A stretch of 64,000 nucleotides of DNA. Origin: Ancylothrix sp036704045. Lineage in GTDB: Bacteria > Cyanobacteriota > Cyanobacteriia > Cyanobacteriales > Oscillatoriaceae. The stretch spans positions 248,001 through 312,000 of the forward strand of contig DATNQM010000022.1 of NCBI GenBank assembly GCA_036704045.1, given 5' to 3'. The stretch's first letter is position 1. Each line of letters begins with the position of its first letter. The notes under the pieces were generated by a model. The model searched no databases and had not been told where the DNA came from. It worked only from the letters and a program-made list of their open reading frames with translations. The position numbers and the translations under genes are program-made. Shown here piece by piece: positions 8,277 to 16,569 of the stretch.

Positions 8277-8957
8277 ATGACAACTGATCTAAAATCTCCA
8301 TTGACAAACGAACAAATTTCTGCGTGGTTGCGAGGACTGTTGACCATAGCCTGGGCAGACGGGCATTTTGATCAAGAAGAACAGGATCTTATTGCCGATT
8401 TAACACAAAGTGAATTAGCCCCCTGTGTTGAGTTAGGTTCCCTTGATCCGGTTTCCCCAGAAGAATTAGCTGCTGTTTTCGGCAAAGATTCAGCCTTGGG
8501 GGAAAATTTTTTAAGAACTGCCGTAATGGTAGCCATCGCCGACGGGGTGTATTCTAGCAGCGAAGACGAAAAGTTACAGCAATTTTGTGAAGCCTTGGGG
8601 CAAAAAATTGAGGGAATTGAGGTATTACGACATAGATTGTGGGACAGCAGCCCAACACAGCATGGAGTAGGTGTTTCAGCGGCCCAGAAAAAACTCCGTT
8701 TGGATTTGCTGCATCCAGTACGCGATTGGATGGATCAATTAGAAATTCACGATCCAAGAATAGCTCGGTTTTTGTGCAAAATGATTCCCCCCCAGTGTCC
8801 ATTTGAGCGAGATGTTAAACTATTTGGGCATAAAATCGTCCACATTCCGCCTATGTGCAAACTCAACCCACTTTATGATCAATTGGTGGGATTGCGTTTC
8901 AGGGCGTTATCTTACCTTGCAGATGAGCGTGGGGAAGATATTTCTCGCTATTGTTAA
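8277..8957 (+). CDS. TerB-like domain plus Mo-dependent nitrogenase C-terminal domain protein
   Basis: Residues 1-120 resemble the TerB/DjlA-type metal-binding helical fold (ISAWLRGLLTIAWADGHFDQ with a second AVMVAIADGVYSSSEDE repeat). Residues 140-226 match the family named Mo-dependent nitrogenase C-terminus: MIPPQCPFERDVKLFGHKIV, HIPPMCKLNPLYDQL and a final GEDISRYC. Despite the name, this domain occurs in many cyanobacteria, with or without nitrogen fixation, and its function is unknown. The conserved cysteines and histidines suggest metal binding. No nif genes are nearby. A strong terminator follows the gene. Confidence 0.85.
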   Translation: MTTDLKSPLTNEQISAWLRGLLTIAWADGHFDQEEQDLIADLTQSELAPCVELGSLDPVSPEELAAVFGKDSALGENFLRTAVMVAIADGVYSSSEDEKLQQFCEALGQKIEGIEVLRHRLWDSSPTQHGVGVSAAQKKLRLDLLHPVRDWMDQLEIHDPRIARFLCKMIPPQCPFERDVKLFGHKIVHIPPMCKLNPLYDQLVGLRFRALSYLADERGEDISRYC

Positions 8958-9059
8958 GTGTGATTGTTCAAGAGTTTATTAGAACTGCTTTTGCTGGTAA
9001 TTAAGGCTAGTCTCTTAGCTTTCCACCATTAAAAAATGACACACAACTCAAAAGATAAA

Positions 9060-9100
9060 AGGCAAAAGATTTGTCATTTGTCTTTTGCCTATTTATTTTT
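9060..9100. terminator. Bidirectional intrinsic terminator
   Basis: AGGCAAAAGA (9060-9069) and TCTTTTGCCT (9081-9090) form a perfect 10-bp stem with an 11-nt loop, followed by ATTTATTTTT on the plus strand and an A-rich flank on the other side. It lies between the convergent 8277 and 9950 genes and could end both transcripts. Confidence 0.85.
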
Positions 9101-9113
9101 GCTGCTTTGAAGT

Positions 9114-9950
9114 TTAAGGCAATCCGGGGTGGGGTAAACCCAAAACTGAGGCGTTTGTGTTGTAACGGCTGGGGGCGTGAAAGTTGACGTAGGGGGGAGG
9201 GGAATAGGAGTTGCTTGGTGTATGTACTTCTGCTCGATGGCTCCCGCCCTGACTTTCAATATAAAATCCGATTGCACCATCCAGCTTTGCATTGGCAAGG
9301 TTTGCACCGCTGATATCTGCCCCGATGAGGTTGGCTCCGCTGAGGTTCGCGTTGAGTAGATTGGCGCAACTAAGGTTAGCGCCGCTGAGGTTGGCATCAC
9401 TTAAGTCTGCTCCTACTAAGCGAGCGTCACTTAAATCTGCATTTGATAAGTTAGCTGCGATTAATTCTGCGTGTCCTAAGTTAGCGCCACCAATATCTGC
9501 CCCACTGAGGTTCGCGTTGTTAAGTTTGGCTCCTATTAAGTTGGCTCCATCCAAGTCTGCACCACAGAGGTTTGCATCTTGTAAATTGCAGTTGACAAAG
9601 TTTGCAAATCCCAAGTCGGCACCGCTAAGGTTGGCATTGTTGAGTTTGGCATCAAGTAGGTTCATTCCTTTGCCGTCTACGCCTCTCATGTCCGCGTTGA
9701 TGAGTTCAACGGCAACTAAATTAGCAAAACTCATGTCTGCCCCACTTAAGTTAGCACTGTTTAGATTAGTGCCATGCAGGTTGGCAAACATTAATTTTGC
9801 ACCGCTGAGGTCTACTCCACTCAAGTTTAATTGAGTTAGGTTTGCTTCACTCAAATCGCCTCCCTGACATTGTTTTGTTTGCAGCAACCGTTTGACGTGT
9901 GCGCTATTTCCAGCCATATTTTTTTGTCCCTGTGCGCTATTTACCGCCAT
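9114..9950 (-). CDS. Pentapeptide-repeat protein
   Basis: From about residue 35 to 225 the 278-residue protein is an almost unbroken run of A(D/N)LXX repeats (DLSGANLSCANLLNANLSGA and similar). Such repeats fold as a right-handed quadrilateral beta-helix. Cyanobacteria carry many such proteins, mostly of unknown role. The N-terminus has a small internal echo (MAVNSAQG... MAGNSAHV), and the C-terminal 50 residues are proline/serine-rich and non-repetitive. No signal peptide or membrane segment is seen, so it is probably cytosolic. The repeats create long open frames on the opposite strand that are not genes. Confidence 0.92.
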   Translation of the reverse strand: MAVNSAQGQKNMAGNSAHVKRLLQTKQCQGGDLSEANLTQLNLSGVDLSGAKLMFANLHGTNLNSANLSGADMSFANLVAVELINADMRGVDGKGMNLLDAKLNNANLSGADLGFANFVNCNLQDANLCGADLDGANLIGAKLNNANLSGADIGGANLGHAELIAANLSNADLSDARLVGADLSDANLSGANLSCANLLNANLSGANLIGADISGANLANAKLDGAIGFYIESQGGSHRAEVHTPSNSYSPPPYVNFHAPSRYNTNASVLGLPHPGLP

Positions 9951-10165
9951 TGTTCTTTTTTATTCAGTCAAATTCTTGGAGGCTTTTGCTCCAAGGCTTT
10001 TTGGCTTTGATTGGTTTGACCTGGGGGTGAGGGGTGTGACCCCTCAACACTAATCTCCCCATCATAAACAAAAATCAAAACAATGACTCTCAAATACTAA
10101 AAAATTAGGCTGAGATCCGGAATTGCAGTGCATAACGTTACTGTCAGGGTTTGTTGGGGGAAAGT

Positions 10166-10196
10166 AAAAAAAAACCTGGTGTCTAAAAAACCAGGT
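10166..10196 (-). terminator. Intrinsic terminator downstream of the cobH-like gene
   Basis: Reading the minus strand, ACCTGGT (10196-10190) and ACCAGGT (10180-10174) form a 7-bp stem with a 9-nt loop, followed by eight consecutive T residues. It ends transcription from the cobH-like gene 220 bp upstream. The rest of the 9951-10415 gap shows no other gene or element. Confidence 0.8.
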
Positions 10197-10415
10197 GTGT
10201 TTAGGTAAAAGTGATAGTTTTATGGTTAAAAAAAGCTTTATGTGATGATTGATAGTCAGTTCACACGCCTTTTTTTATTGTAAATTGGTCGATCTATAGC
10301 AGTTTTCAGTTATTTGAAGTACAGGAAAGGTTTTTAAAAACCCCGTTTTTTTAGTAAAGGGGTTGTTTGGCCTGCGAGTGTTCTGAAAAATGCTATAAAA
10401 AGTGGAACTTTAGGT

Positions 10416-11045
10416 TTATAAACCTCCTGTGGGTTCTTGTCCGTAGGCTTGCCATGCCAGGTCTACTAGGCCACTGACCACAGCAACAGCAACTACTGCA
10501 CTACCTTTGCGCCCTTCGATACGAATATGAGGAACCAAAGAATCATTTAAGCGATCTTTGGCAACATCGACATCGACAAATCCTGACGGAGTACCAATTA
10601 CAAGGGCCGGTCGAATTTCCTCAAGTTCAATTAATTCGACTAGTGTTGTTAAAGCAGTTTGCGACTGTCCGACTACAAAAATTGCTTCAGGATAGCGACG
10701 GGCGAGTGTTTCAATCCCCCAAGCGGAGCGACTTTTTTCTTTTTGAGGCCGCACGATGGCTTCAACGCTACAATAAACAGGATTGGCAAATGTGCTTTGA
10801 ATTTGAGGGGCAATGCCGACTTGTACCATCGGAACATCGACAACAATCGTGGTACGCGCAGCTAGGGCTGCGGCACCGGCTTGTAAGGCTTGATCAGAGA
10901 AACGAATTAAGGATTTGTATTCAAAGTCTGCGGTTGCGTAAATAACGCGGCGGACAATTTCATATTCTGCCGGTGAGAAAGCATAATCTCCAATTTCGCG
11001 GTCAATTATTCCTAAACTTTGAGCATCTGTAAGGTGCCATTCCAT
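10416..11045 (-). CDS. cobH: Precorrin-8X methylmutase family protein (CobH/CbiC-like)
   Basis: The fold-defining stretches are present: AEYEIVRRVIYATADFEY near residue 27, AALAARTTIVVDVPMVQVGI, and VGQSQTALTTLVELIE followed by PALVIGTPSGFVDVDVAK. CobH/CbiC moves a methyl group from C-11 to C-12 to make hydrogenobyrinate or cobyrinate in B12 synthesis. The catalytic histidine, which I expect in the VIHAT/VHAC context, reads tyrosine here (Y36 in VIYATADFEY). The protein may therefore be a paralogue with altered chemistry, or cyanobacteria may use a variant enzyme. It lies downstream of psb32 on the same strand, with an inverted repeat in between. Confidence 0.85.
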   Translation of the reverse strand: MEWHLTDAQSLGIIDREIGDYAFSPAEYEIVRRVIYATADFEYKSLIRFSDQALQAGAAALAARTTIVVDVPMVQVGIAPQIQSTFANPVYCSVEAIVRPQKEKSRSAWGIETLARRYPEAIFVVGQSQTALTTLVELIELEEIRPALVIGTPSGFVDVDVAKDRLNDSLVPHIRIEGRKGSAVVAVAVVSGLVDLAWQAYGQEPTGGL

Positions 11046-11095
11046 GATAGCTTTCCGCTTTTGGCTTTTAGATTTCAGCTTATCAGGTTGTTAGT

Positions 11096-11160
11096 AGTCA
11101 TTGGTCAATTATTTTGATGGATTATTAATCGAATTTTTTAATGGTTAATGACCAATGACT
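11096..11160. repeat. Perfect 12-bp inverted repeat between psb32 and cobH-like gene
   Basis: AGTCATTGGTCA (11096-11107) and TGACCAATGACT (11149-11160) are exact reverse complements separated by 41 nt. The arms resemble the GGTCATTGGTCATT-type repeats scattered in cyanobacterial intergenic regions. In RNA it would form a stem near the end of the psb32 message and could set the relative level of the downstream gene. Confidence 0.75.
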
Positions 11161-11168
11161 GATAACCC

Positions 11169-11969
11169 TTAAGTTTCTGAGGCGGAAGATTGACTGAGAA
11201 GAGGAGTTAGGTAGGCGACAAGAATTCCAAGCACAAAACCGATGACATTTCGGAAAAGCGGTAACCACTCGGAAGTACGGCTGATGACCGGCCCAATGCC
11301 AAAGGCAATAAACAATATGCCCCACAGTGGCGAAAAGATAAGCGCCCACTGCCATGCAAAGGTCTTTCCGTCGCGGGGTTGGGCTGCAAAGCCTAAAACC
11401 AAACCGCCGATGACTGAGGTAACTAATGTAAGAATCCACTGCTCTCTCGGTAGGCCAGGGACAACTTTACAACCGCCTTGGCGCAAACAACCGGTAATGG
11501 ACTGTATAGATTGTATAATTGCTTGGTCTTCGCCTTCTTCCCGCACAAAGAATTGATTGCCGAAGCGGGTTTGCAATTCTACCCAGAAGGTACGGGGAAG
11601 CAGGGAATAAAGGCCATCGCCGACGTTAAAGTTTAATAAATTGCCGCCTCGTGAGTCGGCTACGATTAAGACGCTTTTATCGTTAAGTCCCCAGTATTTT
11701 TTAACGGCGTAGCCTGGGGTGCGGTCATATTGTGTTAAGACTCTTAATTTATAGCCGGTTTGGGCTTCAAACTCTTCTAAGTTTTTGATAAGGGCTTTTT
11801 CTTGATTTTCTGTTAGTGATTTGGCTAGGTCAATTACTGGGGTTTGATAGTCTGGCAGGAGTTCGGGGTTGTCGTAGGCTTGCGCTGCGGGGGCAATGGC
11901 CCAAAACGAGATGGCTGCGAACAGCGCGGCAATGGTTACCAGGAATCTTTGGGGAAAAAACTGTTTCAT
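11169..11969 (-). CDS. psb32: Psb32 / TLP18.3-type TPM-domain protein
   Basis: A signal peptide (MKQFFPQRFLVTIAALFAAI...AQAYDNPELLP) is followed by a TPM domain: VIDLAKSLTENQEKALIKNL, TGYKLRVLTQYDRTPGYAVK and SVLIVADSRGGNLLNFNVGD. Two C-terminal hydrophobic segments (residues 185-205 and 240-258) anchor it to the thylakoid membrane. Psb32 helps protect and repair photosystem II in cyanobacteria, as TLP18.3 does in plants. The YWGLNDKSVLIVAD region matches that subgroup better than general YgcG-type TPM proteins. Confidence 0.85.
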   Translation of the reverse strand: MKQFFPQRFLVTIAALFAAISFWAIAPAAQAYDNPELLPDYQTPVIDLAKSLTENQEKALIKNLEEFEAQTGYKLRVLTQYDRTPGYAVKKYWGLNDKSVLIVADSRGGNLLNFNVGDGLYSLLPRTFWVELQTRFGNQFFVREEGEDQAIIQSIQSITGCLRQGGCKVVPGLPREQWILTLVTSVIGGLVLGFAAQPRDGKTFAWQWALIFSPLWGILFIAFGIGPVISRTSEWLPLFRNVIGFVLGILVAYLTPLLSQSSASET

Positions 11970-12274
11970 TGGTGTTTCTGTTATGGGTTTTGCGGCTGGA
12001 CTTTTAAGGATCGTTTTAAAGATTAATAAAAAGATAACATTTCTTTACACTTTTTTAAGGGAGCCTGGATCTGTCTCTTTCTTTGGTTTTGTCTGCTAAG
12101 GTGAAAAACGAGGGGGTTAGAGGCTGTACTTCCTGAAAAACATAGGTTTTGGTCTTATTTTTAAGTTTCTGGGTAGAGTTTGGTTGTCAGGGAAAGGGGT
12201 AGGCTTTTGGATGGTGGAAATGTTTACAAGTTTTTGGGCCGGTGTCATTTATTTAAAAGTATAAGTAATGAATA

Positions 12275-12688
12275 ATGAAAAATGGTTTTAAATATAAGCA
12301 AATACTTGTTTATCGTATCCTTTTGCTCTGCACAATGGTTATTGTGAGTTTCTTGGGTTTGGGTAGTAAGTTATACCAAGGGCCGGGTTATTATTGGGTT
12401 AATGGTTTTGCGGGCGATATTTTTTACGAGATTTTTTGGATTTGTGGTGTGGTTTTTATTTGGCCTTTCTTATCACCGCTAAAAGTTTCTGCTGGTGTGT
12501 TTTGTGTGACTTGTTTTATAGAATTTCTGCAATTATGGAAACCGGCTTTTTTACAATCATTTCGAGCTACTGTGGCCGGAAAGTTGTTGCTAGGCACGAC
12601 TTTTGTGTGGGCTGATTTTCCCCATTATTTTATCGGTTGTTTTCTCACTTGGCTTTGGCTGAGCTATCTTCGCAAAAAGTTTTTTTAG
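12275..12688 (+). CDS. DUF2809 membrane protein
   Basis: The 137-residue protein has four hydrophobic segments and the DUF2809 hallmark residues: GDIFYEIFW, FIEFLQLWKPAFLQSFRAT and LLLGTTFVWADFPHYFIGC. The family consists of small inner-membrane proteins of unknown function, common in cyanobacteria and Bacteroidetes. It is monocistronic. It is the last gene on this side carrying the RCCGGY motif before the motif-free segment begins. Confidence 0.85.
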   Translation: MKNGFKYKQILVYRILLLCTMVIVSFLGLGSKLYQGPGYYWVNGFAGDIFYEIFWICGVVFIWPFLSPLKVSAGVFCVTCFIEFLQLWKPAFLQSFRATVAGKLLLGTTFVWADFPHYFIGCFLTWLWLSYLRKKFF

Positions 12689-12816
12689 AAAAAATTTAAG
12701 TTATATATATCACAATTTTTTATCCATTTAGAAGGATGTAACTCAAGTTTGGAAATTGGGCCGAAAAATTATAAAGAAATAAGTAGTAGTTACACTCTTT
12801 CAGCTTCCCCAGTAAA

Positions 12817-13266
12817 TTAGCCCCCTCGCCGTCGCGCCCACTTCTCACATAGTTGGGTAGGGTAAGCCCCAGCATCCGGTTCAATCAGAAAGTCATCAAG
12901 CCCAAAAGTGTAAATAGTTTCCACCCTTAAAGGCCAAGCTGTCAAAGGTAAGGTTGCCCACTGTTCCACAAATTTAGGAATGCTTTTAGGAAGCTTGCTT
13001 CGTTCCACTTCCTACACGGTAGAGGCAATAAGCAGCTCGTTGAAACCGTGTAGCAGTTCATCGGGATAGGGGAAAGGATTTGTTTTTCCGGCGCGGACTT
13101 GTTGTAAGTAGGGAATCAAGCCCCCGGCAAGTAACGAGAGCATTTCTTAGTGGTTAAGCTGAAGGAAGTTGTAGGTCATAGTGTCGAACACAATAGCATC
13201 TCTAGCTGTTTCTAAAACTGCTTGAGGGATGTTTCTGAGAGTGGGATTTGTAAACAATTTACAAAG
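12817..13266 (-). pseudogene. Decayed gene with two in-frame stop codons
   Basis: On the minus strand a single frame reads through about 450 bp of protein-like sequence interrupted by TAA (13147-13149) and TAG (13012-13014). The three pieces read ...PQAVLETARDAIVFDTMTYN..., then EMLSLLAGGLIPYLQQVRAG... and finally EVERSKLPKSIPKFVEQWAT..., ending at a TAA at 12817. The consistent frame and amino-acid composition across both stops point to one former protein that decayed by point mutation. I do not recognise the family. It lies at the start of a segment that lacks the local RCCGGY motif. Confidence 0.65.
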
Positions 13267-13376
13267 TTAGGAGTAAATAAGAATTAGTCAGACCCCGGTG
13301 GGAATCATACAAATAACAATAGCTATAAACTTCTGAGAGGTAGGTAAGAATGCTAGTTTGATTTATTGCAACTCAA

Positions 13377-13574
13377 TTGTCTGATAAGCTGGGAGAAGTA
13401 CGAGAGAAAAAAGTTTGGGAGGCTATCTGTGAAGCCTTTAAAGACCAAGACAGAGAAGGTATTGCTTTTTGGCTTTACCCTATTTTTGATAAAATTAAAC
13501 ATATCAGATGGGAGCCAGGTCTCTTAATCGCGGATCGAGAACTGGGTCTAGTTGTTATTAATACATATTTATAA
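13377..13574 (+). pseudogene. N-terminal fragment of a NERD-like/UvrD-type helicase
   Basis: Sixty-five codons (from a TTG) encode LGEVREKKVWEAICEAFKDQ and EPGLLIADRELGLVVI, which resemble the N-terminal nuclease-related region of large cyanobacterial superfamily I helicases, where the expected continuation is EVK-type catalytic sequence. Here the frame ends at NTYL with a TAA just before that motif, and no helicase follows. It is best explained as a truncated remnant. A genuine 65-residue protein is possible but less likely. Confidence 0.55.
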
Positions 13575-13595
13575 TCGAGTGACAATTGTAAATAT

Positions 13596-14378
13596 ATGAA
13601 AAAGCTATATTATCTCCTGCTGTCAATTGGAACGTTCGTTTTATGTTTATGGATGGCAAGCTGTTCTCCGCCACCATCTCAATTAATCTCGTTGAATGTG
13701 GGGGCGGCGGGAATGGTGAGAGGCTCATTGGAAGAGATTAATGATATTTATCAAAAGGAAAAACCAAACGTTGTAGTTAACTACACGTTTGCTGGTGGGG
13801 GTACTTTGCAAAGTGCAATCAAACGGGGAGAACCTTTTGATCTTTTACTGCTGGCTGCTGTAGGGCCAATGGATAAATTGCAGGCAGATGGACTAATTGT
13901 GCCTGAAAGCCGCAGAAATTTAGTAACTACAGATGTGGTGCTAATTGTGCCAGCTACCTCAAAACTATCCATTAATGATTTTAAAGATTTAACTAGCGAG
14001 CGCGTGCAAAAGATTGCCATTGGCACCAGTCGTACTGCTATTGGCAATTATTCTAAAGAAATTCTTACAAATCTAGGAATTTATAAACAAGTGCAGCCCA
14101 AAGCAGTTTGGGCAAATCTTGATGTCCGAGAAGTTTTAAGAGCCGTTGAAAATAATGAAGTAGATGCTGGTATCACTTTTTTGCCAGAAGCTAAGTTATC
14201 ATCAGCCGTTAAAGTAGCCGCAGTTGCGAGTGCAGACTCTTATCGATCTATAACTGCTGTAGGTGCAATTCTCAAGAGGTCTACTGAAATTCCAGAAGCA
14301 TCTGCATTCCTCAATTTTTTAACTAGCCCACAAGCGGTGGCTGTCTTTGAACACTATGGAATTAAGCTGCTGCGATGA
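13596..14378 (+). CDS. modA: ModA-like molybdate/oxyanion-binding lipoprotein
   Basis: The 260-residue protein starts with a lipoprotein signal (LCLWMASC, acylated Cys23). It then shows the ModA fold: NVGAAGMVRGSLEEINDIYQ, FAGGGTLQSAIKRGEPFDLL and a C-terminal NFLTSPQAVAVFEHYGIKL. ModA binds molybdate or tungstate outside the membrane and delivers it to ModB/ModC. Neither gene is here; two histidine kinases follow instead, the first 43 bp downstream. The VGAAGMVRG loop differs from the classic AAASL start, so the ligand may not be molybdate. It may serve as the sensor subunit of the kinase pair. Confidence 0.8.
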   Translation: MKKLYYLLLSIGTFVLCLWMASCSPPPSQLISLNVGAAGMVRGSLEEINDIYQKEKPNVVVNYTFAGGGTLQSAIKRGEPFDLLLLAAVGPMDKLQADGLIVPESRRNLVTTDVVLIVPATSKLSINDFKDLTSERVQKIAIGTSRTAIGNYSKEILTNLGIYKQVQPKAVWANLDVREVLRAVENNEVDAGITFLPEAKLSSAVKVAAVASADSYRSITAVGAILKRSTEIPEASAFLNFLTSPQAVAVFEHYGIKLLR

Positions 14379-14421
14379 CCAAACATCAATTTAATTTTCC
14401 TTCACTGTTGAGGAGATACTG

Positions 14422-16569
14422 ATGAGTCAAGACAAAAAATATTTACAAAGAGTTGCGGGAGGATTAGGAGTAGCAACATTCCTATCTTTAACCGTTAGTG
14501 GCGTAGCATTTTGGAGTGCAAAACAAAACCTAGAAACAAATCACCAAATCGCCCACCATTTAGCAATTATCAAAAGTCTTGAACTGCTAAAAGATAACTT
14601 AAAAGAGGCCGAACTCGGACAGCAGAGTTATTTATTATTAGAGAATAATAAAACGGCTTTTGATCGGTACGGGATCGGTTTATTAAGCGTTGATCAGGAA
14701 TTGCGGCGGTTAGAAAAACTATTTGCGGGTGATTCGCCGCAAGCATTAAATCTGCAAAAGTTAAAATTGTTAGCCAATGCTCGCTTAAACCTACTGAAGC
14801 AAGGAATTGAGCTATATCAAAAAAATCCCCAGAATGTAGCTGCAATTATTAATGCCCAAAAAATTGATACCGATCATATACAGTGGCTTGTCCGCAAGAT
14901 GGTAGCCAGAGAGCAGGGCAATATCCGGCTTAAACAGCAATTCGCTGCTATAAATGCCACTCAGGGAATTGTAACATTTTTAACTGGAATTATACTTAAT
15001 TTGAGTATTATCATTTGGCTGTATAAGCTAATTCGCAATGAAGCGATGGAACGCAGTCAGGCGGAAGTTAAACTTCAACAATTAAATGGCGAATTAGAAA
15101 CCAAAGTTAACGAAATCAACATTGCTAAAGAAGCAGCCGAAGTTGCTAACCGCACTAAAACAGAGTTTCTAGCTAATATGAACCACGAGCTAAGAACTCC
15201 CTTAAATGGCATTCTTGGTTATGCTCAAATTCTCCAACGCGATCCAGAAATTACACCCAAACAACTTAAAGGCTTAAACATTATTCATCAGTGCGGTTCT
15301 CACTTGCTAACGCTAATCAATGATGTGCTGGATCTAGCTAAACTGGAATCTCAGAAAATGGAACTTTATCCGCAAGATTTCCATTTTGCTAATTTCCTAG
15401 CTACTACCGCCGAAATGTGCCGTATCAAAGCAGAACAAAAAGGTGTGGCATTTAAATATCAACCTTCAGGTCAACTGCCCATAGCAATTTATGCTGACGA
15501 TAAGCGCCTGCGGCAAGTGTTGCTCAACTTACTCAGCAATGCAATCAAGTTTACAGATTTCGGCAGCGTTACCTTTAAGATCGAAGTATTAGATCAGCAA
15601 TCAGACATTAAAGAGGCGAAACAAGCAATTCCTATCTATAAAATTCGCTTTCAAATTGAAGATACAGGCATTGGAATTTCTACCCAGAAATTAGACTCAA
15701 TCTTTCTACCATTTGAACAAGCTGGAAAACGAGATCGCAATGCTGAAGGAACAGGATTAGGATTAGCAATCAGCCAGCAAATTATTGAAAAAATGGGCAG
15801 TAAAATTCGCGTCAATAGCACTATAGGTAAAGGTACTTTGTTCTGGTTTGACCTTGACTTACCTGCGGCCTCAGATTGGAGTAGTCAGATAGAAACTGCT
15901 ACCGTCAAAGTAATTGGCTACCAAGGGGAAAGACGCAAAATTCTGGTTATTGATGATCATCCAGAAAATCGCTCAGTAGTCGTCAATTTGTTAGAACCTT
16001 TAGGATTCAAAGTTTTGGAAGCTGAAAACGGACAAGAAGGCTTTGATACCGTTATTCGTATCCGCCCAGATTTGATTATTACTGATGTATTGATGCCTAT
16101 GATGGATGGTTTAGAAATGACTCGTCGCTTGCGCCAGTTACCAGACTTAACGACACTTCCCATCATTGCTTCTCCTGCTAGCTTATCTCATGTTGATCGC
16201 CAAGAAAGTATTGATGCTGGATGCGATAGTTTCTTTCCGAAACCAATTGAATTTGAAGGCTTGTTAGGGCTGTTGCAACGATTATTGCAGATCACTTGGG
16301 TCTACGAAACAAAAGAAGTCATACAACAATTACCTGTGTCAGTAGAACCACAGGAATTAATTGCACCACCTTCATCAGAATTAACTACTTTATATAAAGC
16401 TGCCCAAGGAGGTTTTATTAACGATATCCAGCAAGAAGCAAATCGGTTAAAGCTGCTTGATCCAAAATATGTTTCTTTTGCGAATAAACTGCTGGAACTC
16501 AGCCAGCAATTCGATGATGCCGCCATTTTAGACCTAGTAAAACAGCATATTGAGCCAGCTAAATTATGA
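14422..16569 (+). CDS. Hybrid sensor histidine kinase with CHASE3 domain and receiver
   Basis: Domain order: TM1 about 14-31; an extracytoplasmic four-helix CHASE3-type domain (KDNLKEAELGQQSYLLLENN); TM2 about 182-202; a coiled coil; HisKA with phospho-accepting His255 (ANMNHELRTPLNGILGYAQI); an HATPase domain with NLLSNAIKFTD, DTGIGIS and GTGLGLAIS; a receiver domain (ILVIDDHPENR, LIITDVLMPMMDG); and a helical C-terminal extension of about 80 residues. It should autophosphorylate in response to a periplasmic cue, plausibly the ligand state of the upstream ModA lipoprotein. It shares an ATGA overlap with the next gene. Confidence 0.92.
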   Translation: MSQDKKYLQRVAGGLGVATFLSLTVSGVAFWSAKQNLETNHQIAHHLAIIKSLELLKDNLKEAELGQQSYLLLENNKTAFDRYGIGLLSVDQELRRLEKLFAGDSPQALNLQKLKLLANARLNLLKQGIELYQKNPQNVAAIINAQKIDTDHIQWLVRKMVAREQGNIRLKQQFAAINATQGIVTFLTGIILNLSIIIWLYKLIRNEAMERSQAEVKLQQLNGELETKVNEINIAKEAAEVANRTKTEFLANMNHELRTPLNGILGYAQILQRDPEITPKQLKGLNIIHQCGSHLLTLINDVLDLAKLESQKMELYPQDFHFANFLATTAEMCRIKAEQKGVAFKYQPSGQLPIAIYADDKRLRQVLLNLLSNAIKFTDFGSVTFKIEVLDQQSDIKEAKQAIPIYKIRFQIEDTGIGISTQKLDSIFLPFEQAGKRDRNAEGTGLGLAISQQIIEKMGSKIRVNSTIGKGTLFWFDLDLPAASDWSSQIETATVKVIGYQGERRKILVIDDHPENRSVVVNLLEPLGFKVLEAENGQEGFDTVIRIRPDLIITDVLMPMMDGLEMTRRLRQLPDLTTLPIIASPASLSHVDRQESIDAGCDSFFPKPIEFEGLLGLLQRLLQITWVYETKEVIQQLPVSVEPQELIAPPSSELTTLYKAAQGGFINDIQQEANRLKLLDPKYVSFANKLLELSQQFDDAAILDLVKQHIEPAKL

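Noticed and set aside
9292..9834. Long open frame (180 codons) on the plus strand opposite the pentapeptide-repeat gene
   Set aside because: It mirrors the repetitive codons of the minus-strand pentapeptide gene; its translation is a low-complexity Ala/Pro/Leu/Ser repeat with no start signal.
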